The notes below the pieces were generated by a model, which worked only from the letters and a program-made list of their open reading frames with translations, was not told the origin of the DNA and did not search any database. Below, piece after piece: positions 1 through 8,255 of a stretch of DNA of 39,647 nt (the stretch's first letter is position 1; every line of letters starts with the position of its first letter). Origin of the DNA: SZAS-103 sp038316385 (GTDB lineage Bacteria > Pseudomonadota > Gammaproteobacteria > Xanthomonadales > Xanthomonadaceae); NCBI GenBank assembly GCA_038316385.1, contig JBBQAN010000024.1:1-39647 (forward strand). The letters run 5' to 3'. Made by a program: the position numbers and the translations under genes.

Positions 1-138
1 CTGACGACGAGTGGCCTCGGACATCACCGTGTGGTCGATGACGGCGACGTGATCGACGCAGGCATCCGGTTCCTCGCCGGGGGAATCGTCGGCGACCGCG
101 TGATTTCGTCGCCGAACCTGCCGTACGGGTTCGCCTGA
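1..138 (+). CDS. C-terminal end of an unidentified protein (partial)
   Basis: Frame 1 is open from the first base to a TGA at 136-138 and gives 45 residues ending in NLPYGFA. The piece is rich in Gly, Asp and Val and shows no recognisable domain. Its start lies outside the window. I accept it as coding because it is open to the window edge and fills the space upstream of the icmF leader, but no function can be offered. Confidence 0.5.
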   Translation: MTTSGLGHHRVVDDGDVIDAGIRFLAGGIVGDRVISSPNLPYGFA

Positions 139-295
139 GGCGTTTGCGGAGCGGCAGGATATCGCGCTATCGAGCAATCAAGATTCTCCCCATCAAGGCT
201 AAGGTCGGGTGGGGAGGGTGTTCGCGCCGTGCGGCGGACGCGGCACAGGGGCCGTTGCGCAATGTTCTTTTACTCGGTGGGCGTCCCTGTCGACT

Positions 296-345
296 GCGGC
301 GATGCCCCGCCCGCAGCGGCATCGCCGCGCGAGCGGCGTTACAAT
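296..345 (+). promoter_or_regulatory. Inverted repeat and weak -10-like box upstream of icmF
   Basis: An 11-bp perfect inverted repeat (296-306 against 318-328, 11-nt loop) lies 48 bp before the icmF start. It is followed by TACAAT at 340-345, a 5/6 match to a sigma70 -10 box about 30 bp before the ATG. No good -35 box is present, since the hexamer 17 bp upstream is CGGCAT. The hairpin has no T-run, so it is not an obvious terminator for the upstream gene. The rest of 139-376 shows nothing else I can name. Confidence 0.3.
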
Positions 346-376
346 CTCCGTTCAGCCTCACGATTGCGGATTCGCC

Positions 377-3300
377 ATGAGCACAGTTGCCAAGCACATC
401 GCCACTGACACGTCGGTCGAGGGCGCTCCGCTGCGCTTCGTCACCGCCGCCAGCCTGTTCGACGGCCACGACGCCGCGATCAACATCATGCGCCGCCTGA
501 TCCAGGCGCAGGGTGCCGAAGTCATCCACCTCGGCCACAACCGCTCGGTCGAAGACGTCGTGCGTGCAGCGCTGCAGGAAGACGCCGACGCGATCGCGCT
601 GTCCTCGTACCAGGGCGGCCATGTCGAATACTTCAAGTACATGGTCGACATGCTCAAGGAACGCGGCGCCGGCCACATTCGTGTATTCGGCGGAGGTGGT
701 GGCACGATCACGCCGGAGGAAATCCGCGAACTCCAGGCCTACGGTGTCGAGCGCATCTATCATCCGAACGACGGCATGCATCTGGGCCTCGTCGCGATGA
801 TTCAGGATGTCGTCGCACGTGCACGCACGGCTGCAGACGCGCGCGTGCTGCGCGATGCCGATGCGCACACGCTGCCACCCGCGCAAGTGAACATCGAAGA
901 TGAAATCGCCGTCGGTCACGCGCTGACTGCGATCGAGGAAGGCCGCCACGACGAGCATCAGCTCGATCGCCTGCGCAAGGAGTGGCACCTCGCCGGCAAC
1001 AAGACGCCGGTCGTCGGCATCACCGGCACCGGCGGCGCCGGCAAGTCGTCCGTCGTCGATGAACTGCTGCTGCGCTTCCTGCACGCATTTCCGCAGATGC
1101 GTGTCGCCGTGCTCGCGGTCGATCCAACGCGTCGTCGTTCCGGCGGCGCTCTGCTCGGTGATCGCATCCGCATGAATTCGCTGCGCAGCCACCGCGTCTT
1201 CATGCGCTCGATGGCGACACGTCGCCAGCACGTCGCGACCAATGCGGTGCTCAAGGACTGCATCGCGTTCCTCAAAGGACAGGCCTACGACCTGGTCATC
1301 GTCGAGACCGCCGGCATCGGCCAAAGCGATTCGGAAATCGTCGACCTGGTCGACTTCCCGATGTACGTGATGACCAGCGACTACGGCGCTGCCAGCCAGC
1401 TCGAGAAGATCGACATGATCGACTTCGCCGAACTGATCGTGCTCAACAAATTCGACAAGCGTGGTGCCGAAGACGCACTGCGCGATGTGCGCAAGCAATG
1501 GAAGCGCAATCGCGTCGCGTTCCAATTGAAGGACGAGGACGTGCCGGTCTACCAGACCATCGCGAGCCAGTTCAACGATCCAGGCGTCACCTGGATGTTC
1601 ACCAATCTGTGCCGATTGCTGCGCGAAAAATTGCACCTCAACGAGGCGAATCCGGCGTCTGAAGGAGCGATGTCTGCAGGAGCTGGCACTGCAGGAACGG
1701 CTTCTGCAGTTGCGGCTTCGGCCCATATTTCTGTGGGAGCGGCTTCAGCTGCGATGCTTTCCGCCGACAACCAACACAGCATCGCGGCTAAAGCCGCTCC
1801 CACAACATCCAGCAGGATTGACTGGACTCCCCACCTCGACACCTCGCTCAAGGAGCCCCGCGCCACCGTGCTGATCCCCGGCGCACGCGTGCGCTATCTC
1901 GCCGAGATTGCCGAACAGGGCCGCGGCATAAATGGTGCGATCGACAAGCAGGCCGAAGCCGCCGATCGTGCGCAGTCGTACTGGCAATCGTTACGCGATC
2001 TCGAGGACGCCGCGTTACCGAAGATGCTCGATCTCTATGGCGTCGACGAACTGCTCCTGCTTTCCGCCGCAGCATCGAAATTTCCTGCGTCTGGCGAGCG
2101 GCGCATCGGTGGGCCGGATCGGCGCAAGCAAAAGTTCAACTGGGAGCTGCGCCGCGACTCGGACGAGCGCACAAGCCACGCGCCGATGCAGCCACCGACC
2201 GTCGATCGCTCGCTGGTCACGCTGCGCCAACGCTACAACGATGCGATCCAGTCGCTCTCATCCGATTCCCTCAAGCTGCTGCGCGAATGGCCGCAGCGCC
2301 TGAAGTCGATCATCGACCCATACACCGAATACGAAGTGCGCGGCAAGGTGATCAAGGTCGAGAACTACCGCGAGTCGCTGTCGCACCAGAAGATCCCGAA
2401 GATCGCCGCGCCCACTTATAAAAGCTGGGGCGAGCTGCTCGTCTTCCTGCAGAAGGAAAACCTGCCCGGCTACTACCCGTACACTGGCGGCGTGTATCCG
2501 TATCGCCGTACCGGCGAAGATCCGATCCGCATGTTTGCGGGCGAAGGCACGCCCGAGCGTACCAATCGCCGCTTTCATTATCTGAGCGTTGGTCAACCCG
2601 CCGCGCGTCTGTCGACCGCATTCGATTCCGTCACGCTATACGGCGAAGATCCGGCGCCGCGCCCGGACATCTACGGCAAGATCGGCAACTCCGGCGTCAA
2701 CGTGCCGACGCTCGACGACATGAAGAAGCTGTATTCGGGCTTCGATCTATGCGCACCGACGACGTCCGTCTCGATGACGATCAACGGGCCCGCGCCGATG
2801 ATCCTCGCGATGTTCATGAACACCGCAATCGACCAGCAGATCGAGAAATATCTGCGTGAAGATCCCGCACGCTGGGCTGCGGCAGAAAAGCAGATCGCGA
2901 AATTGTTCGAAGGCCGCGCGCGTCCGCAGTACCTCGGCGAATTGCCGAAGACGAACAATGGTCTCGGTCTCGGCCTGCTCGGCATCAGCGGTGAACAAGT
3001 CGTCGACGCGGAGACCTATGCGGGCATCAAGGCGCATACGCTGATGACCGTGCGCGGCACCGTGCAGGCGGATATCCTGAAAGAGGACCAGGCGCAGAAC
3101 ACCTGCATCTTCAGCACCGAGTTCGCGCTTCGCATGATGGGCGACATCCAGCAGTACTTCGTCGACAAGAAGGTGCGCAACTTCTACTCGGTGTCGATCA
3201 GCGGATACCACATCGCAGAGGCCGGCGCGAACCCGATCTCGCAACTCGCGTTCACACTGTCGAACGGCTTCACCATCGTCGAGTACTACCTCGCGCGCGG

Positions 3301-4222
3301 CATGAGCATCGATGACTTCGCGCCGAACCTGTCGTTCTTCTTCTCCAACGGCATGGACCCCGAATACACCGTGATCGGCCGCGTCGCGCGGCGCATCTGG
3401 GCGCGCGCGATGCGCGAACGCTACGGCGCGAACGAACGCAGCCAGATGATGAAGTACCACATCCAGACCAGCGGCCGCTCACTGCACGCGCAGGAGATCC
3501 AGTTCAACGACATCCGCACCACGCTGCAGGCGTTGTACGCGCTGTTCGACAACTGCAACAGCTTGCACACCAACGCCTACGACGAAGCGATCACCACGCC
3601 GACCGAAGAGAGCGTGCGCCGCGCAGTCGCGATCCAGATGATCATCAACAAGGAACTCGGCCTCAATTTCTGTGAGAACCCGTGGCAGGGCAGCTTCATC
3701 GTCGACAAGCTCACCGACCTTGTCGAGGAAGCCGTCTACAAGGAGTTCGAGGCGATCAGCGAACGCGGCGGCGTGCTCGGCGCGATGGACACCATGTACC
3801 AGCGCGGCAAGATCCAGGAAGAGTCGATGTACTACGAGCACAAGAAGCACGACGGCTCGCTGCCACTGGTCGGCGTCAATACATTCCTGCCGAAGGAACA
3901 TGCCGGCGAGATCGCCACGGAGATCGAACTCATCCGCAGCACCCCGGAAGAGAAGGACCAGCAGATCGAAAACGTGCAAGCGTGGCAGGCCTCACGCAAT
4001 CGACTCGCGCCGGTTGGCGAGACAGATCACGCGCATGCCATCGAAGATGACAGCGGCACCACCGAACCACACGACGGCCACGGCCTCGGCTACCTGCAAC
4101 AAACGGCGCGAGACAGGATGAATGTGTTCGAGGCGTTGATGGAGGCGGTTAAGACCCACAGCCTCGGCCAGATCAGCCACGCACTGTACGATGTTGGCGG
4201 CGAGTATCGCCGGAATATGTAG
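377..4222 (+). CDS. icmF: Fused isobutyryl-CoA mutase / G-protein chaperone (IcmF)
   Basis: This is an adenosylcobalamin-dependent carbon-skeleton mutase that interconverts isobutyryl-CoA and n-butyryl-CoA (some relatives act on isovaleryl/pivalyl-CoA), fused to its own MeaB-type GTPase. The order is the IcmF order. The B12 domain comes first (about residues 18-155), with DGHDAA supplying lower-ligand His31. The GTPase follows, with P-loop GTGGAGKSS at 217-225 and a later NKFD motif. The large mutase domain runs from about residue 660 to the end, with SVSMTINGP and SISGYHIAEAG. AQNTCIF near residue 907 has Gln where methylmalonyl-CoA mutase has the substrate-carboxylate-binding Arg, which argues for IcmF over MCM. 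The predicted 1281 residues exceed the usual roughly 1090. Much of the excess is in the linker at about 430-640, which includes a translated REP palindrome. The ATG at 377 is chosen because B12-domain homology begins shortly after it. The frame opens further upstream, but that part is not protein-like. Confidence 0.93.
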   Translation: MSTVAKHIATDTSVEGAPLRFVTAASLFDGHDAAINIMRRLIQAQGAEVIHLGHNRSVEDVVRAALQEDADAIALSSYQGGHVEYFKYMVDMLKERGAGHIRVFGGGGGTITPEEIRELQAYGVERIYHPNDGMHLGLVAMIQDVVARARTAADARVLRDADAHTLPPAQVNIEDEIAVGHALTAIEEGRHDEHQLDRLRKEWHLAGNKTPVVGITGTGGAGKSSVVDELLLRFLHAFPQMRVAVLAVDPTRRRSGGALLGDRIRMNSLRSHRVFMRSMATRRQHVATNAVLKDCIAFLKGQAYDLVIVETAGIGQSDSEIVDLVDFPMYVMTSDYGAASQLEKIDMIDFAELIVLNKFDKRGAEDALRDVRKQWKRNRVAFQLKDEDVPVYQTIASQFNDPGVTWMFTNLCRLLREKLHLNEANPASEGAMSAGAGTAGTASAVAASAHISVGAASAAMLSADNQHSIAAKAAPTTSSRIDWTPHLDTSLKEPRATVLIPGARVRYLAEIAEQGRGINGAIDKQAEAADRAQSYWQSLRDLEDAALPKMLDLYGVDELLLLSAAASKFPASGERRIGGPDRRKQKFNWELRRDSDERTSHAPMQPPTVDRSLVTLRQRYNDAIQSLSSDSLKLLREWPQRLKSIIDPYTEYEVRGKVIKVENYRESLSHQKIPKIAAPTYKSWGELLVFLQKENLPGYYPYTGGVYPYRRTGEDPIRMFAGEGTPERTNRRFHYLSVGQPAARLSTAFDSVTLYGEDPAPRPDIYGKIGNSGVNVPTLDDMKKLYSGFDLCAPTTSVSMTINGPAPMILAMFMNTAIDQQIEKYLREDPARWAAAEKQIAKLFEGRARPQYLGELPKTNNGLGLGLLGISGEQVVDAETYAGIKAHTLMTVRGTVQADILKEDQAQNTCIFSTEFALRMMGDIQQYFVDKKVRNFYSVSISGYHIAEAGANPISQLAFTLSNGFTIVEYYLARGMSIDDFAPNLSFFFSNGMDPEYTVIGRVARRIWARAMRERYGANERSQMMKYHIQTSGRSLHAQEIQFNDIRTTLQALYALFDNCNSLHTNAYDEAITTPTEESVRRAVAIQMIINKELGLNFCENPWQGSFIVDKLTDLVEEAVYKEFEAISERGGVLGAMDTMYQRGKIQEESMYYEHKKHDGSLPLVGVNTFLPKEHAGEIATEIELIRSTPEEKDQQIENVQAWQASRNRLAPVGETDHAHAIEDDSGTTEPHDGHGLGYLQQTARDRMNVFEALMEAVKTHSLGQISHALYDVGGEYRRNM
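1732..1804. repeat. REP-type palindrome inside the icmF linker
   Basis: Two 26-bp arms (1732-1757 and 1779-1804) are inverted copies matching at 24 of 26 positions, separated by 21 bp. The arms begin TGTGGGAGCGGCTT, the typical look of REP elements in Pseudomonas and Xanthomonadales. The element is translated in frame, giving VGAASAAM on one arm and SIAAKAAPT on the other (about residues 453-476). The stretch just upstream (about 1675-1731) repeats similar GGAGC/GGAACGGCTTC words and may be an older, decayed copy. Confidence 0.85.
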
Positions 4223-4229
4223 CTAACCC

Positions 4230-4309
4230 CGTTCGTGCTGCACCTGTCGACACATGACCGAATAATCAAATCCAAAATCGTTCGTGCTGAGCCTGTCGAA
4301 GCACTAACG
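4230..4309. repeat. Two copies of a dispersed TTCGTGCTGAGCCTGTCGAA-type repeat
   Basis: Copy one (4230-4260) reads GTTCGTGCTG followed by CACCTGTCGA. Copy two (4279-4309) reads GTTCGTGCTG followed by AGCCTGTCGA. They are in the same orientation, 49 bp apart. Copy two is an imperfect palindrome: CGTTCGTGCT pairs with AGCACTAACG at 9 of 10 positions. Short elements of this sequence type are common between genes in several GC-rich proteobacteria. Here they separate icmF from the next gene pair and may form a stem-loop in the readthrough transcript. Confidence 0.65.
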
Positions 4310-4325
4310 CACTTATGGAGCGTCA

Positions 4326-4835
4326 ATGGCCTTCAACATCCGGGAAATATTCAAGGCGCTGGCCGATGCCGAAGTGGATTACGTCGTTGTCGGTGGTTTC
4401 GCGGTGATCATGCATGGTCATCTGCGTGCGACGAGTGATCTCGATCTTGTCGTCGGCTTGCAGCCTGACAACTGCGCCAAGGCACTGAGTGCGCTTTCCG
4501 GAATAGGCCTGCGTCCGCGACTGCCCGTCGATTTGGCAGACTTTGCCAACCCGTCAATACGCGAAGACTGGGTGCAGAACCGCAACATGCTGGTGTTACA
4601 ACTTTGGGATCCGACCAATCCCGAGCGGTCCGTAGATGTGTTCGTGCGCGAACCACTCGACTTTCGCGCGATGCTCACTGAAGCAGTGGATAAGGAACTC
4701 GACGGCGTGCCCATTCGCATTGCGTCGATTCGACACTTGATTCAGTTGAAGCAGATCGCGGGTCGGCCGCAGGATTTGTCCGACATTGAAGCGCTACGGA
4801 TCGTTGCCGTCGAAACCGGCCAGGAAATCGTATGA
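4326..4835 (+). CDS. Nucleotidyltransferase-fold protein (MNT/AbiEii-like)
   Basis: The protein has 169 residues and belongs to the polymerase-beta-like nucleotidyltransferase superfamily. The fold signature is VVVGGFAVIMHG followed by TSDLDLVV, giving the GG...DxD pattern that binds NTP and metal. The third acidic residue is probably in the SVDVFV strand. The C-terminal half (IRIASIRHLIQLKQIAGRPQDLSDIEAL) is typical of genomic minimal nucleotidyltransferases that pair with a small partner. GGAG at 4317-4320 sits 5 nt before the ATG. The stop overlaps the next start (ATGA at 4832-4835), so the two genes are translationally coupled. Substrate is unknown. Known relatives include toxin or antitoxin halves that nucleotidylate tRNA or proteins, but that role is only inferred here. 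Confidence 0.8.
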   Translation: MAFNIREIFKALADAEVDYVVVGGFAVIMHGHLRATSDLDLVVGLQPDNCAKALSALSGIGLRPRLPVDLADFANPSIREDWVQNRNMLVLQLWDPTNPERSVDVFVREPLDFRAMLTEAVDKELDGVPIRIASIRHLIQLKQIAGRPQDLSDIEALRIVAVETGQEIV

Positions 4836-5044
4836 GTTCATCCGACTCGTTGCGTTGCACGTACGACGATGCCCGCCGCAACACGCTGCTCCAAGGAATC
4901 GCGCTGGATACCCGAGCCAAAGTCGCATTCTTCGAAGAGATGGTGAGTTTTGCTTTGAAATTCGGAGCAATTGATCGACTGCGCGAGGGTCGCACCCTTA
5001 ACAGCGCATCGAGCAGTGACTTGGAGCCGCACGACGGTTCGTGA
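4832..5044 (+). CDS. Small partner protein of the nucleotidyltransferase
   Basis: This 70-residue soluble protein starts inside the stop of the preceding nucleotidyltransferase gene (ATGA overlap). It has an N-terminal helix of the type YDDARRNTLLQGIALDT, followed by AKVAFFEEMVSFALKFGAI. I recognise this helix-pair style from short proteins encoded next to such nucleotidyltransferases. The last 20 or so residues (rich in Ser, Asn, Asp) look like a disordered tail and may be poorly conserved. Coupling suggests a stoichiometric partner, for example an antitoxin or an inhibitory subunit. There is no DNA-binding motif, so autoregulation is not evident. Confidence 0.65.
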   Translation: MSSSDSLRCTYDDARRNTLLQGIALDTRAKVAFFEEMVSFALKFGAIDRLREGRTLNSASSSDLEPHDGS

Positions 5045-5190
5045 CACTTCGCCAAGATCATCCGACCGGTTGCGGATTGCACTGGGACGAGGTTGGCGGT
5101 CAGCAGCGCTAGCGGCAGCAATGTCACCAATAATGGAATCGTTCGACCCGGCCATGCCGCACACAGGCATCGTGTGCGGCGCCTAGCCGC

Positions 5191-5592
5191 TTAGTCTTTC
5201 AACACCGCTTTCTCGATGTCTTCCACGGGCGCGTTGGTGAATGTCTTCGCGACTTCCTTCACCATTCGGCACACGGTTTCCTTGTGCAGCTGCGGGCGCA
5301 TCTGGCCCAGCGTTTGCGGGTCGGCCATCAGCACGAGGTGTTCGTATTCGTTTTTGAGTGCCGCTGCGTTGAGGCGGTGTGCCAGTTGCTTGGCAAAGGT
5401 TGCTTCGTCGGTCGCGTGTTCGGACGATTCCGGCGGTCGATGGCCGGCAGGGCCATCATCCAGCAAGTCCTTCGGCGTGATCACCTTCACTTGTTTCAGC
5501 GCGAACTTGTCGCCTTGACCTTCGCTATGAAAGAGACGTGCTTCGCCACCATCGGCGACCACGACCCATGTTCCCGGGACAATCTTGTGCAT
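5191..5592 (-). CDS. Host attachment family protein
   Basis: The 133-residue cytoplasmic protein begins MHKIVPGTWVVVADGGEARLF, the hallmark start of the family annotated as 'protein required for attachment to host cells'. It continues with EHLVLMADPQTLGQMRPQL and ends in a helical segment (CRMVKEVAKTFTNAPVEDIEKAV) that fits the family C-terminus. An AAGGA ribosome-binding site lies about 7 nt before the ATG. The name comes from a plant-associated bacterial mutant. The fold resembles the eRF1 domain 1/acidic Rossmann-like group and the biochemical role is unknown. The gene stands alone, downstream of the catalase gene on the same strand with a 270-bp gap in which I see nothing further. Confidence 0.82.
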   Translation of the reverse strand: MHKIVPGTWVVVADGGEARLFHSEGQGDKFALKQVKVITPKDLLDDGPAGHRPPESSEHATDEATFAKQLAHRLNAAALKNEYEHLVLMADPQTLGQMRPQLHKETVCRMVKEVAKTFTNAPVEDIEKAVLKD

Positions 5593-5862
5593 GCTGTGTT
5601 CCTTGTAAGAGGGCAGTTGGACTGGTTAGCCAGAGGCTGCGAGATGAAATGAATGAAATGAACAATTGAAAGCGGTTGAGATCGCCGAGCGAACTAGCAG
5701 TGATCGACTAGTACGAAAGGATCTTCGGACTTCAACCTCCAGCCTTCCCAAGCATCAGAGCACGTGCGCCCTGTACCCCGGCAAACGCGCGCCCTACGAC
5801 ACGCGATTGCGGAACAAGTGACAACAAGGATCGAGTCGATGGTTGGCTAAACAAGTTTCGAT

Positions 5863-8043
5863 TCAAGCCAACGTCCGCACCTTCTTCTCGCGCTCCCATT
5901 GCCGGGTCTTGGCGGCCTTGATGAAGCCCCTGCTGTCGTCCGCGCTTACAACGCCGGCATCTTTCACGATGCCACCCGCTTTCAACACAGCCTGAGCGCC
6001 GCTGTCTGCGGCGATCGCCTTGAGATGACCGAATGCGTCGCGCACCCAGTCGACGGCGGCGGCTTCCTTGGCCAGCATCTTTCCGCCTTCGTCCGACAAC
6101 ACCAATGCGACGGCGTCGAACACCATCGACGGCGTGCCGGCGAGTTGGCCATCGGCGGCTAGCATTTTTCCGTCGCTCAGTTTGGCGCCGCCGATTTTTG
6201 GCGAAACGATCTTGACCGTAGCGCCTGCGGCTTCGGCCGCCTTGCGCAACGCCTTGATGGTGGCGGCGTCGGAGCCGTCATTCACCAGAATGCCGACGCT
6301 GCGGCCCTGCAATGTGTCCTTCATCTTGCCGATGATCTGCAGGGCAGGTGACTTGGGTCGATCCTGCGCCGGCACGGCGTGCGGAGCGGGCGGCGGCAGC
6401 TTGGTCATGCCCAAGCCATCGGCGACGCGCTGCGCAAGCTCCTCATCGATGTTGCGCAGGTTGGCGACCACCGCTTCGCGAATGTGCGGCGTTTCGACCT
6501 TCGACTGCTCAAACACAATCGCCGACGCGATGTGCGCCTGCTCGAACGCGGTCTGGCTGCGGTAAAACTGTCGCGGCTGGCTGTAGTGATCGGCGAAACT
6601 CTCGGGCCGAATGCGACCCTTCGCCGCATCATCGCCATCCTTCGCAGCAACCCGCTCGGCAAAACTGCGAAAGCCCTCAGGCGTGGCGCGCGCCGACTTC
6701 GGATCCAGCGAACTTGGCTCGTACGCAACACGGCCCTTGGGCTGCGTCATCTGCATATGGCCGTCGCGCTGCTGGTTGGCGAACGGGCACTTGGGCGCGT
6801 TGATTGGAATCTGGTGGAAGTTGGGCGAACCCAGCCGCGACAGCTGTGTGTCGAGGTAGGAAAACAGGCGCCCCGCGAGCAAAGGATCGTTGCTGAAGTC
6901 GATCCCCGGCACCACGTGCGACGGGCAAAACGCGACCTGCTCGGTCTCGGCGAAAAAGTTGTCGGGCCAGCGGTCGAGCACCATCTTGCCAATCACGGTC
7001 AGCGGCACGAGTTCTTCGGGGATGAGTTTGGTCGCGTCGAGATGATCGAACGGAAACCCTTCCGCCTCGGCCTGCGTAAACAACTGCACCGCCAGTTCCC
7101 ATTCCGGAAAGTTACCGGCCTGGATTGCCTCGAACAAATCGCGGCGATGGAAGTCGTTGTCGGCGCACTGCAGCTTCACTGCCTCGTCCCAGATGGTCGA
7201 TTGCAAGCCCAGCTTCGGCCGCCAGTGAAACTTGACGAACGTGCTGTCGCCCTTGGCGTTGATCAGCCGGAAGCTGTGGATGCCGAAGCCTTCCATCATC
7301 CGCAACGAGCGCGGCAGGCCGCGATCGCTCATCGCCCACAACACCGTGTGGAAGGATTCCGGCGTCAGCGAGACGAAGTCCCAAAACGTGTCGTGCGCGC
7401 TGCCGGCTTGCGGATAGCCGCGGTCGGGTTCCATCTTCACCGAGTGGACCAGGTCGGGAAACTTGATCGCGTCCTGGATAAAAAACACCGGGATGTTGTT
7501 GCCGACCAGATCCCAATTGCCTTGCTTGGTGTAGAACTTGACCGAGAAACCGCGCACGTCGCGCGGTGTGTCGACCGATCCGGCGCCGCCGGCAACGGTG
7601 GAGAAGCGCGTAAACAATGGCGTCTTTTGGCCCACACCGGTCAGGATGTTGGCGGTGGTGTACTGCTTCAGCGATTTGGTTAGCTGAAAATAGCCGTGCG
7701 CGCCGGAGCCGCGCGCGTGCACGATGCGCTCGGGGATGCGCTCGTGATCGAAGTGCGTGATCTTCTCGCGCAGGATGAAGTCTTCCAGCAACGTCGGCCC
7801 GCGCGGCGTGGCCTTCAGCGAGTTCTGGTTGTCCGATAGCGGCGTGCCCTGATTGGTGGTCAGCGTCGCGTGCTTGCCTTCGACCATCTGTTGCAGTTCG
7901 TCACCATTGCCGCGCTGGGTGGATGCCGAGGCCGGCTTCGATTTGCCCGCTTTTGCGGCAGGCTGCGCCGGGGCTTTGCTGGCGGGTGTGGATGTTGTGC
8001 TGGCGGGATTGGTGCTTGCGGGTTGCGATGGCTTCTTGCTCAT
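5863..8043 (-). CDS. katE: Large-subunit catalase (clade II, HPII type)
   Basis: A monofunctional haem catalase that disproportionates hydrogen peroxide in the cytoplasm. The 726-residue length and the C-terminal DJ-1/PfpI-like domain (about 570-715) place it in the large clade II. Distal His109 lies in RIVHARGSGAHGYFQ, distal Asn182 in DLVGNNIPVFF, and proximal haem ligand Tyr396 in RLFSYLDTQ. The spacings His-Asn (73) and His-Tyr (287) equal those I recall for E. coli HPII (128, 201, 415). The residue matching HPII His392, which forms a covalent bond to the haem-ligand Tyr, is Cys373 here (FCPSH). Residues 1-48 are a Ser/Ala/Pro/Lys-rich disordered extension. The gene stands alone on the minus strand, and the next gene upstream is divergent. 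Confidence 0.96.
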   Translation of the reverse strand: MSKKPSQPASTNPASTTSTPASKAPAQPAAKAGKSKPASASTQRGNGDELQQMVEGKHATLTTNQGTPLSDNQNSLKATPRGPTLLEDFILREKITHFDHERIPERIVHARGSGAHGYFQLTKSLKQYTTANILTGVGQKTPLFTRFSTVAGGAGSVDTPRDVRGFSVKFYTKQGNWDLVGNNIPVFFIQDAIKFPDLVHSVKMEPDRGYPQAGSAHDTFWDFVSLTPESFHTVLWAMSDRGLPRSLRMMEGFGIHSFRLINAKGDSTFVKFHWRPKLGLQSTIWDEAVKLQCADNDFHRRDLFEAIQAGNFPEWELAVQLFTQAEAEGFPFDHLDATKLIPEELVPLTVIGKMVLDRWPDNFFAETEQVAFCPSHVVPGIDFSNDPLLAGRLFSYLDTQLSRLGSPNFHQIPINAPKCPFANQQRDGHMQMTQPKGRVAYEPSSLDPKSARATPEGFRSFAERVAAKDGDDAAKGRIRPESFADHYSQPRQFYRSQTAFEQAHIASAIVFEQSKVETPHIREAVVANLRNIDEELAQRVADGLGMTKLPPPAPHAVPAQDRPKSPALQIIGKMKDTLQGRSVGILVNDGSDAATIKALRKAAEAAGATVKIVSPKIGGAKLSDGKMLAADGQLAGTPSMVFDAVALVLSDEGGKMLAKEAAAVDWVRDAFGHLKAIAADSGAQAVLKAGGIVKDAGVVSADDSRGFIKAAKTRQWEREKKVRTLA

Positions 8044-8255
8044 GATGATGAACCTCCGTGTTGTGGACTTCCTACAGAGTACGCCCGTGCGTGTTACGCG
8101 ACTGTGCGTGCGTGATTCGGGAGCAATGAGGCGCGCAGTACTCGTTCACAGCTCAATGCCGCAGCCTGCTCTGATCGGGAGCGCAAACCCGACGAGAACA
8201 CTAGCCCGTGCAGCCTCGTTTGGAGCGGGTATCCTGGTCCTCAACAGGGGGCAAA

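Noticed and set aside
209..376. Upstream extension of IcmF to an earlier start
   Set aside because: The 56 extra residues are Arg/Pro/Cys-rich, overlap the hairpin and -10-like box, and precede the B12-domain homology.
167..1726. Long antisense open frame across the icmF 5' half (519 codons)
   Set aside because: It mirrors the codon pattern of icmF and is rich in His, Asp, Val and Arg with no domain. It is a shadow of GC-rich coding DNA.
6379..7683. 434-codon plus-strand frame opposite the catalase gene
   Set aside because: No protein family, and it lies entirely antisense to the clear catalase gene.
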